A stretch of 64,000 nucleotides of DNA from assembly GCA_019421345.1 (NCBI GenBank), contig JAHZFL010000002.1:101099-165098 (forward strand). Direction: 5' to 3'. The translations under genes were made by a program, and so were the position numbers. This document shows, piece after piece, positions 52,793-61,830 of this stretch (the stretch's first letter is position 1; each line of letters starts with the position of its first letter). The stretch is from Roseburia sp. Lineage in GTDB: Bacteria; Bacillota; Clostridia; Lachnospirales; Lachnospiraceae. Below the pieces are notes generated by a model. The model was not told the origin of the DNA and did not search any database. It saw nothing but the letters and a program-made list of their open reading frames with translations.

Positions 52793-54142
52793 CTAAAAAG
52801 GAAATCTCTTAAACATACCGCCGCGTCTGCCCCGCTTCATCATACCGGGCATCTGCTTCATCATCTTCTTCATCTGCTCAAATTGCTTGACAAGACGATT
52901 CACCTCTGCAATGTCAACGCCTGCGCCCTGCGCGATCCTGCGCTTTCTGCTCGGATTTAACAGCGACGGATTCTGCCGCTCCTTAAGCGTCATCGAATAA
53001 ATGATCGCCTCCGTACGAGCAAGATTCTTCTCTGCCGCCGCCTCGTCAATATCGGGCATCTTACCGCCGCCCATGCCGGGCATCATGCCAAGAATACTTG
53101 TAATTCCGCCCATCTTGCGCATCTGGCTCATAGATTCCAAATACATCTCGAAGTCAAATTCATTCTTGCGCATCTTCTGCTCAAGCTTCTTTGCCTTCTC
53201 CTCGTCAAAATCCTCCTGCGCCTTCTCGATGAGCGTGAGTACATCTCCCATACCAAGAATACGCGACGCCATACGGTCAGGATAAAACTGTTCCAGATCG
53301 GAAAGCTTCTCTCCCATACCGGCATAAAGAATCGGCTTACCTGTGACTGCACGAATCGAGAGCGCCGCGCCGCCTCTTGTATCACCGTCAAGCTTCGTTA
53401 AGATAACGCCGTCAATCCCGATGCGCTCATCAAAGGTCTGCGCCACATTTACGGCGTCCTGTCCGGTCATGGCGTCCACAACAAGAATCGTCTGATGTAC
53501 GGAAACATTTTCCTTGATCTGCACAAGCTCCGCCATCATCTCCTCGTCTACATGAAGACGACCCGCGGTATCTATGATCACCATCTGAAATTCATTCTTG
53601 CGTGCATGCTCAATAGCTGCTTTCGCAATATCAACAGGACGATTCTTATCTCCCATCGAAAAAACCTCGACGCCCTGCTTCTCACCGTTGATCTGAAGCT
53701 GCTCAATCGCCGCCGGACGGTACACGTCACAGGCTGCCAGAAGTACCTTCTTGCCCTTCTGCTTAAACTTGCCTGCAAGCTTTGCAGTAGTCGTCGTCTT
53801 ACCCGCACCCTGCAGACCGGTCATCATAATCACGGTCAGCGCCTTGCCGGGCTGCAGTGCGATCTCGGTCGTCTCCGCTCCCATCAGACGGATCATCTCC
53901 TCATTTACGATCTTGATGACCATCTGTCCGGGGTTTAAGCCGTTCATCACATCCTGACCGATCGCGCGCTCCTGCACGTCGCGGACAAACTGCTTTACGA
54001 CCTTGAAATTGACATCGGCTTCCAAAAGTGCAAGCTTTACTTCCCGAAGCGCCGCCTTCACATCATCCTCTGTCAGTCTTCCCTTGCTCCGCAGATTCTT
54101 AAATACATTTTGAAGTTTTTCAGATAAGCTGTCAAATGCCAT
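52793..54142 (-). CDS. ffh: Signal recognition particle protein Ffh (SRP54)
   Basis: 449 residues. N domain, then the GTPase with G1 GLQGAGKTTTTAKLA, G3 DTAGRLHVDEEMM, G4 TKLDGDTRGGAAL, and the closing loop. The methionine-rich M domain occupies about 300-449 (MYLESMSQMRKMGGITSILG, MPGMGGGKMPD, MKKMMKQMPGMM). It binds signal sequences and SRP RNA and delivers ribosomes to FtsY. The gene begins immediately at the ylxM end (stop and start are adjacent), so translation is coupled. Confidence 0.98.
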   Translation of the reverse strand: MAFDSLSEKLQNVFKNLRSKGRLTEDDVKAALREVKLALLEADVNFKVVKQFVRDVQERAIGQDVMNGLNPGQMVIKIVNEEMIRLMGAETTEIALQPGKALTVIMMTGLQGAGKTTTTAKLAGKFKQKGKKVLLAACDVYRPAAIEQLQINGEKQGVEVFSMGDKNRPVDIAKAAIEHARKNEFQMVIIDTAGRLHVDEEMMAELVQIKENVSVHQTILVVDAMTGQDAVNVAQTFDERIGIDGVILTKLDGDTRGGAALSIRAVTGKPILYAGMGEKLSDLEQFYPDRMASRILGMGDVLTLIEKAQEDFDEEKAKKLEQKMRKNEFDFEMYLESMSQMRKMGGITSILGMMPGMGGGKMPDIDEAAAEKNLARTEAIIYSMTLKERQNPSLLNPSRKRRIAQGAGVDIAEVNRLVKQFEQMKKMMKQMPGMMKRGRRGGMFKRFPF

Positions 54143-54487
54143 CTATAACTCCTCTAATATCTGATTGGAAATCTGTTCGATTTCTTCTATAATTGCATCG
54201 TTGTGATTCTTCCGAAAATCTCCTGCCAGTCGGTGAATCTCCTCCACCTGCTTCTTTGCAAACAGGAACTTCTCCACCAGATGAAGCTTTCTCTCATATT
54301 CCTCCAGAGCCTTCGTGCAGCGCTTTATCATATCGTGCACGCCCTGCCTGCTGATTCCCTCCTCGTCTGCAATCTCGCCGAGGGACAGATCGTTGAACAC
54401 AAAATCCTCATAAATCTTTCTCTGCCGCTCGTTTAACAGCTCGCCATAGAAATCATAAAGATAAGCCTGTTCGATTTTCTCCTCCAT
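54143..54487 (-). CDS. ylxM: YlxM-family helix-turn-helix protein (UPF0122), SRP-associated
   Basis: 114 residues. It has the YlxM opening LYDFYGELLNERQRKIYEDF, then LSLGEIADEEGISRQGVHDM, a sigma-70 region 4-like helix-turn-helix. In streptococci the homologue binds SRP RNA and tunes the SRP. The stop abuts the ffh start. The terminator at 54521-54551 precedes it and shares bases with its promoter area. Confidence 0.95.
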   Translation of the reverse strand: MEEKIEQAYLYDFYGELLNERQRKIYEDFVFNDLSLGEIADEEGISRQGVHDMIKRCTKALEEYERKLHLVEKFLFAKKQVEEIHRLAGDFRKNHNDAIIEEIEQISNQILEEL

Positions 54488-54520
54488 TTATCATCACCTT
54501 TGGTAGAGTATCATAAAAGA

Positions 54521-54551
54521 AAAAAGGTGTCAAGTATTTTTTCTTGACACT
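54521..54551 (-). terminator. Intrinsic terminator downstream of the small toxin-like gene
   Basis: On the minus strand GTGTCAAG pairs exactly with CTTGACAC over 8 bases with an 8-base A+T loop, then a T run CCTTTTTTCTTTT. It ends the transcript running from ilvA through the two small genes. The stem's TTGACA half is also a possible -35 for ylxM. Confidence 0.75.
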
Positions 54552-54571
54552 TCTTTTTTCCAATCTTTTAC

Positions 54572-54600
54572 TTGAAACTGCTTATCCCATATGCTATAGT
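54572..54600 (+). promoter_or_regulatory. Promoter of the plus-strand small RNA
   Basis: TTGAAA (54572-54577) and TATAGT (54595-54600) with an exact 17-base spacer. It is preceded by a T-rich stretch. It points toward the hairpin at 54668-54695, with no reading frame of size between. Confidence 0.7.
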
Positions 54601-54606
54601 GATAGT

Positions 54607-54705
54607 ACAAAAAGGGAAACCAAAAGAAGCGGCTACCCTCAAAGTTATTGACTAAACTTTACAGCTTAGCCGTCACTATTGCAGTAGTGGCGGCTATTTC
54701 CGTTT
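54607..54705 (+). ncRNA. Candidate antisense RNA antitoxin
   Basis: About 100 bases between a good promoter and a hairpin. The hairpin is AGCCGTCACTA (54668-54678), loop TTGCAG, and TAGTGGCGGCT (54685-54695), with one G-T pair; a second weaker stem AAAGT/AACTTT lies at 54640-54661. The T run is weak (ATTTCCGTTT). The RNA is complementary to the end of the toxin-like transcript coming from the other strand, including its stop codon region. Pairing would block the toxin message. The ends are estimates. Confidence 0.6.
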
Positions 54706-54786
54706 ATCCCTGAAAATCTTATGGCAAAGACTGACAAGGGCGCAAATAAATATACAAAACTGAATCAAATCAGAATATGTAACCAT
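54694..54786 (-). CDS. Small hydrophobic peptide, type I toxin-like, 30 aa
   Basis: The frame from the ATG at 54786 reads MVTYSDLIQFCIFICALVSL, then CHKIFRDKRK and stop. A polar start MVTYSDL, one membrane segment and a basic tail are the pattern of the small clostridial peptides often called putative holin-like toxins. The stop lies inside the hairpin of the plus-strand RNA, so both RNAs overlap at their 3' ends, as in type I toxin-antitoxin modules. No strong ribosome site precedes the ATG. Translation may be low or the gene partly decayed. Too short to be reported by most gene finders. Confidence 0.65.
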   Translation of the reverse strand: MVTYSDLIQFCIFICALVSLCHKIFRDKRK

Positions 54787-54820
54787 TGGCAAATTGATCT
54801 TTCAACCGAAACTTGTAATT

Positions 54821-54985
54821 TCAAAACAGAAACGCCGCCTGCACGACTGCTGCCGCCGCTCCTGCAATCGAACAGACGCCGTAAAATGCTTCCTTTTTCC
54901 CAGTCGTCAGAAAGAAGCCTGTCGTGGAAATCACAAACATGCATACCGACAAGAGCAGGGGCAAAACAGAAATCCCATACTTCAT
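54821..54985 (-). CDS. Small membrane protein, 54 aa
   Basis: The frame from the ATG at 54985 reads MKYGISVLPLLLSVCMFVI, followed by a short Gly/Lys loop (TTGKKEAFYG) and a second hydrophobic segment ending VVQAAFLF. Two membrane helices are predicted. AAGGAG lies close before the ATG, overlapping the ilvA stop, so it is the next gene of the ilvA transcript. No family recognised. Confidence 0.65.
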   Translation of the reverse strand: MKYGISVLPLLLSVCMFVISTTGFFLTTGKKEAFYGVCSIAGAAAAVVQAAFLF

Positions 54986-54994
54986 AAGCACTCC

Positions 54995-56206
54995 TTACAA
55001 GCTGGTGCGCACGGGCTTGGGCTGATACCCCTTCTTCTCCAGCGCCTTAATGATCTGTTTCTTGTGCTCCGTCCCAAAGCTCTCCAACGTGATCCGAAGC
55101 TCCACTGCCGCACTCCGGTTCGTGCTGACAAACTGATTATGCTCCAGCTTAATGACGTTGCCCTGCTCCAGTGCAATCGCCGCGGCTACCTTTGAGAGCT
55201 CGCCCGGCTTATCCGGCAGCAGCACCGACACCGTAAAGATGCGGTCGCGGAAGATCAGTCCCTGCTGCACAACGGAGGACATCGTGATGACATCCATATT
55301 GCCGCCGCTAACGATGGAAACGACACGCTTATCCGAGACATCCAGTTGCTTGAGTGCCGCGACCGTCAGAAGTCCCGAATTTTCCACAACCATTTTATGA
55401 TTTTCCACCATATCAAGGAACGCAACGACAAGCTCATCATCCTGCACCGTGATAATATCATCCAGATTTTGCTGAATATACGGGAAAATCTGACTGCCCG
55501 GCGTCTTTACCGCCGTACCGTCCGCAATCGTATTGACTGCCGGCAGGGTCGTCACCTTCCCCGCGGCAAACGATGCCTGCATACAATTTGCGCCTGCCGG
55601 CTCCACGCCGATCACCCTGATCTTTGGATTTAACAGCTTTGCCAGCGTTGACACGCCTGTCGCAAGACCGCCGCCGCCAATCGGAACGAGAATATATTCC
55701 ACAAGCGGCAGCTCCTTAAAAATTTCCATAGCGATCGTTCCCTGTCCGGTAGCCACCGCCAGATCGTCAAACGGATGGATAAAGGTATACCCCTCCTGTT
55801 CCGCAAGCTCATATGCCTTTTTGCACGCCTCGTCATAAACGTCTCCGTAAAGGACTACCTCTGCGCCATAGCTCTTAGTCCGGTTTACCTTAATGAGCGG
55901 CGTTGTGGTCGGCATGACAATGACAGCCTTTGCACCATAGCACTTTGCCGCATAGGCAACTCCCTGCGCATGATTTCCGGCAGATGCAGTGATCAGTCCT
56001 CTTTTCCGTTCCTCCTCCGACAGGGTACTGATCTTATAATAAGCGCCCCGCACCTTATAAGCACCGGTAAACTGCATATTTTCCGGCTTTAGGTATACCT
56101 TATTCCCTGTCAGCTCACTCAGATAATCACTGTACACAAGCTTTGTCTCAAGCGTTACCTCTTTTACCTTTTCACTGGCTTCCTCAAATTTATCTAATGT
56201 CAGCAT
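54995..56206 (-). CDS. ilvA: Threonine ammonia-lyase
   Basis: 403 residues. The PLP lysine is in ENMQFTGAYKVRGAYYKIS (Lys near 51), and the glycine loop VPIGGGGLATGVST binds the cofactor phosphate. The C-terminal ACT-like domain (about 325-400, ending LEKKGYQPKPVR) is of the short form seen in biosynthetic/catabolic clostridial enzymes. It makes 2-oxobutanoate from threonine for isoleucine synthesis or fermentation. It is inserted between ftsY and ylxM, which usually adjoin. Confidence 0.94.
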   Translation of the reverse strand: MLTLDKFEEASEKVKEVTLETKLVYSDYLSELTGNKVYLKPENMQFTGAYKVRGAYYKISTLSEEERKRGLITASAGNHAQGVAYAAKCYGAKAVIVMPTTTPLIKVNRTKSYGAEVVLYGDVYDEACKKAYELAEQEGYTFIHPFDDLAVATGQGTIAMEIFKELPLVEYILVPIGGGGLATGVSTLAKLLNPKIRVIGVEPAGANCMQASFAAGKVTTLPAVNTIADGTAVKTPGSQIFPYIQQNLDDIITVQDDELVVAFLDMVENHKMVVENSGLLTVAALKQLDVSDKRVVSIVSGGNMDVITMSSVVQQGLIFRDRIFTVSVLLPDKPGELSKVAAAIALEQGNVIKLEHNQFVSTNRSAAVELRITLESFGTEHKKQIIKALEKKGYQPKPVRTSL

Positions 56207-56251
56207 ATTCTGCCCTCCTACTCTCCACAGCGTGCAAGATCACGGCTTTTT

Positions 56252-57187
56252 CTATTGGACCTTCACATTAAAAAGTGCATCTACAAACTCATTGGCATCG
56301 AATTTCTGCAAATCCTCAACATTTTCACCCACGCCGATATATTTTACCGGAATGCCAAGCTCTGAATGGATCGCCACCGCAATGCCGCCCTTTGCCGTTC
56401 CGTCCATTTTTGTCAAAATAATTCCCGTAATCTCCGCCACCTCGGAAAATTGACGCGCCTGGTTTAATGCATTCTGCCCCGTCGTTGCATCGAGCACGAC
56501 CAACGTTTCACGGTATGCATCGGGATATTCCTTTTCCAGAATACGATTGATCTTTTTTAACTCCTCCATAAGATTTTTCTTATTGTGAAGTCTGCCCGCC
56601 GTATCACAGAGAAGCACATCCGCATTCCGCGCCTTCGACGCTGCCACCGCGTCATACACAACAGATGCCGGATCTGCGCCCTCCTGTCCGCCGATCATCT
56701 CAACACCCGCACGGTTTGCCCACTCCAAAAGCTGATTTCCCGCTGCGGCGCGGAAGGTATCGGCTGCCGCAAGCACCACGCGTCTTCCCTGATCCTTAAG
56801 CTTGCCCGCAAGCTTTCCCACAGACGTTGTCTTTCCAACGCCGTTAACGCCGATGACAAGCACCACTGACCGCTCCTGCTCAAAGCGGTATGCTGTCTCG
56901 CCAACATCCATCTGCTCCTTGATGCTGCGGATCAACAGCTCCTTGCACTCCGCAGGCTCTTTGATATGCTGCTCGCGCACCTTCTGCTTTAAGCTTGTGA
57001 TAATCGCCTCGGTTGCATTCACACCGATGTCTCCCATGATGAGAATTTCTTCAATCTCCTCATAAAAGTCCTCGTCGATACTGGAAAATCCGCTGAAAAT
57101 CGAATCAATACCCGATACGATATTATCCCTTGTCTTGCCAAGCCCCACAACCAGACGGCTCCAGAAGCCCTTCTTTCCATCACTCAT
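56252..57187 (-). CDS. ftsY: Signal recognition particle receptor FtsY
   Basis: 311 residues from the ATG at 57187 (MSDGKKGFWSRLVVGLGKTR), with AAGGAG before it; an upstream in-frame start to 57220 lies in the smc end. GTPase motifs: GVNGVGKTTSVGKLAG, DTAGRLHNKKNLMEEL, TKMDGTAKGGIAVAI. Short acidic A domain missing, as in many Gram-positives. Docks SRP at the membrane. Confidence 0.97.
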   Translation of the reverse strand: MSDGKKGFWSRLVVGLGKTRDNIVSGIDSIFSGFSSIDEDFYEEIEEILIMGDIGVNATEAIITSLKQKVREQHIKEPAECKELLIRSIKEQMDVGETAYRFEQERSVVLVIGVNGVGKTTSVGKLAGKLKDQGRRVVLAAADTFRAAAGNQLLEWANRAGVEMIGGQEGADPASVVYDAVAASKARNADVLLCDTAGRLHNKKNLMEELKKINRILEKEYPDAYRETLVVLDATTGQNALNQARQFSEVAEITGIILTKMDGTAKGGIAVAIHSELGIPVKYIGVGENVEDLQKFDANEFVDALFNVKVQ

Positions 57188-57197
57188 TCTTCTCTCC

Positions 57198-60100
57198 TTA
57201 TTTGTCGAGGTCGCCCTCAATCAGATTTACGGAAACGAGCGTCGACACGCCCTTTTCCTGCATTGTGATACCATACAGACGGTCCGCCGCCGCCATTGTG
57301 CCGCGCCTGTGTGTAATGACGATAAACTGCGTATTTTTCGTCAGCTTATGTAAATATTTTGCAAATCGTCCGACATTGGAATCGTCAAGCGCCGCCTCAA
57401 TCTCGTCCAGCAGGCAAAATGGAGACGGCTTTAGATTCTGAATCGCAAACAAAAGCGCGATCGCCGTCAGAGATTTCTCACCTCCCGACATCTGCATCAT
57501 GTTCTGCAGCTTTTTTCCGGGCGGCTGCGCAATGATTCGGATACCGCACTCTAAGATGTCCTCATCCTCCACAAGCTCAAGCGTTCCCTTTCCGCCGCCG
57601 AACAATTCCTTAAAGACCCGGTCAAACTCCTGTTGTATCTCGGCAAACTTCTCCAAAAACTGCCTGCGCATACCGGTATCGAGCTCCTCGATGATCGCAA
57701 CGAGCGTCTTTTCCGCTTCGATCAGATCGTCATGCTGCGTCTTTAAAAATTCGTACCGCTCCGATACCTCCTTATAATCCTCGATCGCATTGACATTGAC
57801 GTCGCCAAGTCCCCTGATTTCATCCTTAATAGCTGCGATCAGCTTTTTTAGAGCGCCAAGATCGGTGTACGTCTCGTCGCGCATCGCAAGCGCCGCATGA
57901 CGCGTCAGCTCATACTCCTCCCACATATAATTATTCTGGTATTCCTGCATCTCCTCCAGCTTTTCTCTCTGGCTGTTTAGACGGAAAATCTCTTTGTCAA
58001 GTGCCGTCAGCTTCTCTCCAAGCTCCTCGCGTTTTTTAAAAAATCCCTTGTACGAAGCAGAGAGCTCCTCTTTTCGCCCAATCGTCTCCTCAAGCTCTTG
58101 TTCAAGCCTGAGACAGGCGTCCTCCGATGCAAGAATCGTCTTTTTGATTTCTTCAATATCTCCGCGCTTCTTTTCTGCATCCTGCTTCGCTTCCTTGGCG
58201 TCGCGCAAAAACCCTTCCCGCTCATCCTCATAGCGCTTGATCTCACCTTCGATACGTTCCAGATTTAAAAGCACAAATTCTTCCTTCTGTCGGATTGCGG
58301 CTTCCTCCATCTGAAGTGCGGAAACTGTCTCCTGTGCGGCTGTCTCCTTCTTTCCCTGTGACAAAAGCTCCTCCTGCAGTCTCTTTGTTTCTTCCTCAAG
58401 CTCCTGCTCCTTTTGCTTTGCCTCCGCAATCTCCTGTTCGATCAGCGCCTTGTTCTTTGCAATCTCCCGCATCTGATTCTCGATCTCATTGCCCTCAAGC
58501 TGCAGTCCCGCAAAAACGCTCTCACTCTCGTTTTTCTGCTCCTTTGCGCGCTCCGCATTCAGCTTTGCGGTGTTTTGCAGAATATACAGTTCCTGAAGCT
58601 CTGCCTTATTCTTTCCGGCATCCTCCTCCAACAGTGCGCGCGCCGTCTTAATATCCTCCATGCGCCGTCTTTTCGCCTGAATCTCTGTCTCAAGAGATGC
58701 AACTCTCTGCTCCAGCTCCTCGATCTCTCTCTTTCGGGCAAGCAGATTGCTGCTGTTTTTAAACGCGCCGCCCGTCAGTGAACCACCGGGGCTTAGATAC
58801 TCTCCCTCCAGCGTCACGATATGCAGCGAATAGCGGTACTTGCGCGCCAGCGCAACCGCGGCGTCGATATGCTCTGTGACAACGACCCTTCCAAGCAGAT
58901 ACGCGATAACTCCCTCGTACCTTGCGTCTGTCTTTACCAGCGTGTGCGCCAGTCCCATGACCCCTTTTTCCTGCAGGACGTCCAGATTCTTAAAATTTCC
59001 TTTTCCATTGACACTCGTCAGCGGCAGAAAGGTTGCACGTCCAAAACGATTTTGCTTCAGATAAGAAATCATCTGCTTCGCAGTCTCCTCATCCTCCGTC
59101 ACAATATTTTGGATATTGCCGCCAAGCGCGGTCTCGATCGCCGTCTCATATTTCTTTTCCACCTGGATCAGATCGGAAACAACCCCAAGAAGTCCAGGAT
59201 GCTTTGCTCTCTGCTCCATCACACGCCGGATACTGCTGCCATAGCCATCGTAGCGCTCCGCAATGTTTTTCAAGGAATCGAGACGCGACTGTTCCTTATG
59301 GTACTGTGCCACCTCCTGCTCCAACTTCTCTCTCGTCTCGGCAGACTTCTTTTTCCACTCCCGCTCTTTTTCCTCCATGGCGGCAGCCTCAAGCTTTTTT
59401 TCGGAGATCACTGCACTGACACGCTCTAATTCCTTTTGATAGTCCGACAGAACCGCGTCTAAATCTGCTTCCTCCGTCTTTCGCGCAAGCAGACGCTTCG
59501 TCAACTGCGCCTTTCGGATATTCATCTGCTCGGACATCGTATCAAAACGCTGCTGCCTTGCCTTTACGGATGCCCGCTGATTTAAAAGCCCCATCAACGC
59601 ATTCTTGCCGCTCTCAATCCCCTCGGTGCACCGCGCCACTTCGCGCCGCACCGTCTCAAGCGTCTCTACCGCCTCTTTTCGCTTTTCGGCGATTGCCAAA
59701 AGCCCTGCACGCAGCTCCTTTTTCTCCGCATCATAAGAGGCGAGGAAGCTTAAACGCTCCTCCTTCTCCCGATCGATCGAAGCAAGGCGGCTCTTTAAAT
59801 GCTCGTCTGTCATCTCGGCAGTATGGATCTGCTCATTTAAAACATTGATCTGCCCCTCAAGCTTTCCCTTCATCACGGCAGAGCCGCTTAAATTTTCACG
59901 GATTGCGGTAAGCTTCTCCTCCGTATCGGAAAGCTCCTGCTCCATCCTCTCATACTCCGATTTGACCTGCTCATAGGCGTCCTTTGCTTCCCGCGCCTCC
60001 TGATCCGCCGTCTCAAACTTCGCCTGCACATCCCTCTGCTGCTCGTCGATATGCTCTGCTTCCAAGAGAAACATATTCACATCGTACGTCTTTAATTCCT

Positions 60101-60758
60101 CTTTTTTCTTAAGATACACACGCGCCTTCTGCGCCTGACGCTCCAGCGGTCCTACCTGACGCTCCAGCTCCGCTAAAATATCGTTCACACGCACCAGATT
60201 TTCACGCTCATTCTCAAGCTTTTTTTGTGCGGTCGCCTTGCGCTTCTTATACTTCACAATTCCTGCCGCCTCGTCAAAAAGCTCTCGCCGCTCCTCCGGC
60301 TTTCCGCTTAAGATACGCTCAATCTGTCCCTGACCGATGATCGAATAGCCCTCTTTTCCGATACCGGTATCATAAAAGAGCTCCGTGACGTCCTTTAGGC
60401 GGCACGGACTTCCATTGATCAGATACTCGCTCTCTCCCGATCGGTAAACGCGCCTTGCGACTGTCACCTCCTCAAAATCGATCGCAAGCTGATGATCCGA
60501 GTTATCCATTGTGATCGCAACATAGGCATAGCTTAAGGGCTTCCGATTCTCCGTTCCCGCAAAAATAACATCCTGCATACTCGCCCCGCGCAGCTGCTTG
60601 GCGCTCTGCTCTCCAAGCACCCAGCGGACAGCATCCGCCACGTTGCTCTTGCCGCTGCCGTTTGGTCCCACAATGCCCGTAATTCCGTTATGAAAATCAA
60701 ATAAAATTTTGTTCGCAAACGATTTAAAGCCCTGCACTTCGATACTTTTCAGATACAT
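57198..60758 (-). CDS. smc: Chromosome segregation ATPase SMC
   Basis: 1186 residues. Walker A GPNGSGKSNVADAVRWVLG near residue 32; signature and Walker B MSGGEKSLTAIALLF and FCLLDEIEAALDD near the C-terminus. Two long coiled coils (about 170-500 and 670-1010) surround a hinge (about 510-660). It loads as a dimer with ScpA and ScpB to organise the chromosome. The gene follows rnc at 17 bp and is next to ftsY at 10 bp, standard for Firmicutes. Confidence 0.98.
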   Translation of the reverse strand: MYLKSIEVQGFKSFANKILFDFHNGITGIVGPNGSGKSNVADAVRWVLGEQSAKQLRGASMQDVIFAGTENRKPLSYAYVAITMDNSDHQLAIDFEEVTVARRVYRSGESEYLINGSPCRLKDVTELFYDTGIGKEGYSIIGQGQIERILSGKPEERRELFDEAAGIVKYKKRKATAQKKLENERENLVRVNDILAELERQVGPLERQAQKARVYLKKKEELKTYDVNMFLLEAEHIDEQQRDVQAKFETADQEAREAKDAYEQVKSEYERMEQELSDTEEKLTAIRENLSGSAVMKGKLEGQINVLNEQIHTAEMTDEHLKSRLASIDREKEERLSFLASYDAEKKELRAGLLAIAEKRKEAVETLETVRREVARCTEGIESGKNALMGLLNQRASVKARQQRFDTMSEQMNIRKAQLTKRLLARKTEEADLDAVLSDYQKELERVSAVISEKKLEAAAMEEKEREWKKKSAETREKLEQEVAQYHKEQSRLDSLKNIAERYDGYGSSIRRVMEQRAKHPGLLGVVSDLIQVEKKYETAIETALGGNIQNIVTEDEETAKQMISYLKQNRFGRATFLPLTSVNGKGNFKNLDVLQEKGVMGLAHTLVKTDARYEGVIAYLLGRVVVTEHIDAAVALARKYRYSLHIVTLEGEYLSPGGSLTGGAFKNSSNLLARKREIEELEQRVASLETEIQAKRRRMEDIKTARALLEEDAGKNKAELQELYILQNTAKLNAERAKEQKNESESVFAGLQLEGNEIENQMREIAKNKALIEQEIAEAKQKEQELEEETKRLQEELLSQGKKETAAQETVSALQMEEAAIRQKEEFVLLNLERIEGEIKRYEDEREGFLRDAKEAKQDAEKKRGDIEEIKKTILASEDACLRLEQELEETIGRKEELSASYKGFFKKREELGEKLTALDKEIFRLNSQREKLEEMQEYQNNYMWEEYELTRHAALAMRDETYTDLGALKKLIAAIKDEIRGLGDVNVNAIEDYKEVSERYEFLKTQHDDLIEAEKTLVAIIEELDTGMRRQFLEKFAEIQQEFDRVFKELFGGGKGTLELVEDEDILECGIRIIAQPPGKKLQNMMQMSGGEKSLTAIALLFAIQNLKPSPFCLLDEIEAALDDSNVGRFAKYLHKLTKNTQFIVITHRRGTMAAADRLYGITMQEKGVSTLVSVNLIEGDLDK

Positions 60759-60775
60759 AAATACCTCTCTTTTGC

Positions 60776-61462
60776 CTACGCTTGCGGCTTTAGGTGCAGC
60801 AGCGCCTGATAGGCCGCCTCCTGTTCCGCCGCCTTCTTCGTATGACCGCTTCCTTCTCCAAGCTTCCTCTCTCCGATTTTTACCGCCACGCGGAAATTCT
60901 TATCGTGATCCGGTCCCTCCTCCGCAAGCAGCTCATAATGCAGCGACTCCTTATATGTTCCCTGCACCAGCTCCTGTAAAATCGTCTTACTGTCATAAAA
61001 CAATTTCTTGTGCTCAATATCTGTGAGGATAAACCGCTGAATAAATGTCTGCGCCGGGGAAAATCCGCCGTCGAGATAAATTGCACCGATCAATGCCTCC
61101 AATGCATCCGACAAAATTGATTTGCGCGTTCTTCCTCCCGTCTGATCCTCACCCTTCCCCAGAAAAAGATAGCTGCCCAGACGCATCTGCCGTGTGCAGA
61201 GCGCAAGCGTCGGCTCGCAAACAATGCTTGCCCGCAGCTTCGTCAAATCTCCCTCCGGAAGCTTCGCATAATTCCGATAAAGAAAATCACTCGATACAAG
61301 CTCCAAAACAGCATCCCCCAGAAATTCCAGCCTCTCATTATCCGAGAGCTTCCTCATATGCCTCTCATTTGCATAAGAGCTGTGCGTCAGCGCCTGTCTA
61401 AGCAGCCCCTTTTGCCGAAACTCATACCCGATTGCCTTTTCCAGTTCTTCCAGCCGTTCCAT
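60776..61462 (-). CDS. rnc: Ribonuclease III
   Basis: 228 residues from the ATG at 61462 (MERLEELEKAIGYEF), with GGGAGGAG before it; longer frames to 61537 lie in the leader. RNase III box NERLEFLGDAVLELV and the second acidic cluster in DALEALIGAIYLDGG. Double-stranded RNA-binding domain at about 155-225 (GSGHTKKAAEQEAAYQALL). Processes rRNA precursors. A terminator at 61541-61569 separates it from acpP. Confidence 0.97.
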   Translation of the reverse strand: MERLEELEKAIGYEFRQKGLLRQALTHSSYANERHMRKLSDNERLEFLGDAVLELVSSDFLYRNYAKLPEGDLTKLRASIVCEPTLALCTRQMRLGSYLFLGKGEDQTGGRTRKSILSDALEALIGAIYLDGGFSPAQTFIQRFILTDIEHKKLFYDSKTILQELVQGTYKESLHYELLAEEGPDHDKNFRVAVKIGERKLGEGSGHTKKAAEQEAAYQALLHLKPQA

Positions 61463-61540
61463 ATACTCCTCCCTCCCGGCAAGGCTTTTCTTGCGCCACA
61501 GCCTCCTATAGCGTAAGAAAAGCTCTCCCAGCTTCACAAA

Positions 61541-61569
61541 AGCCCTTGTTGCAGAAACAAGGGCTTTCT
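61541..61569 (-). terminator. Terminator between acpP and rnc
   Basis: On the minus strand AAAGCCCTTGTT pairs with AACAAGGGCTTT over 12 bases with a short loop, followed by TTGTG. It is 24 bases past the acpP stop. The rnc-smc part probably has its own promoter. Confidence 0.75.
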
Positions 61570-61592
61570 ACCTTCCGTCATCCGGTTATCTT

Positions 61593-61826
61593 TTATGCGT
61601 TTAACGCATTCTTAATCTCCTCTACCGCATCCGCAACCGTCACGATGTGCTCTGCGTCCTCATTGGCAATCTCAATATCAAACTCATCGCCGATTCCCAT
61701 GATGATCTGTAATACATCAAGTGAATCCGCTCCCAGATCATCCACGAAATTTGTCTCCATCGTAATTTCCTCCGGGTCTACATTTAATACCTCTGCAATA
61801 ATTTTTGTCAGCTTTTCAAATTCCAT
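61593..61826 (-). CDS. acpP: Acyl carrier protein
   Basis: 77 residues from the ATG at 61826 (MEFEKLTKIIAEVLNVDPEE); AAGGAG lies just upstream. The phosphopantetheine Ser is in DDLGADSLDVLQII (Ser37-like). Carries growing fatty-acyl chains. In the same direction directly downstream of plsX, with a 4-base gap, so lipid synthesis genes are linked, although fabD and fabG are absent here. Confidence 0.97.
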   Translation of the reverse strand: MEFEKLTKIIAEVLNVDPEEITMETNFVDDLGADSLDVLQIIMGIGDEFDIEIANEDAEHIVTVADAVEEIKNALNA

Positions 61827-61830
61827 TCCT

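Noticed and set aside
54721..54987. Plus-strand 88-codon frame beside ilvA
   Set aside because: The opposite strand carries two small genes with better starts and sensible membrane patterns in exactly this space.
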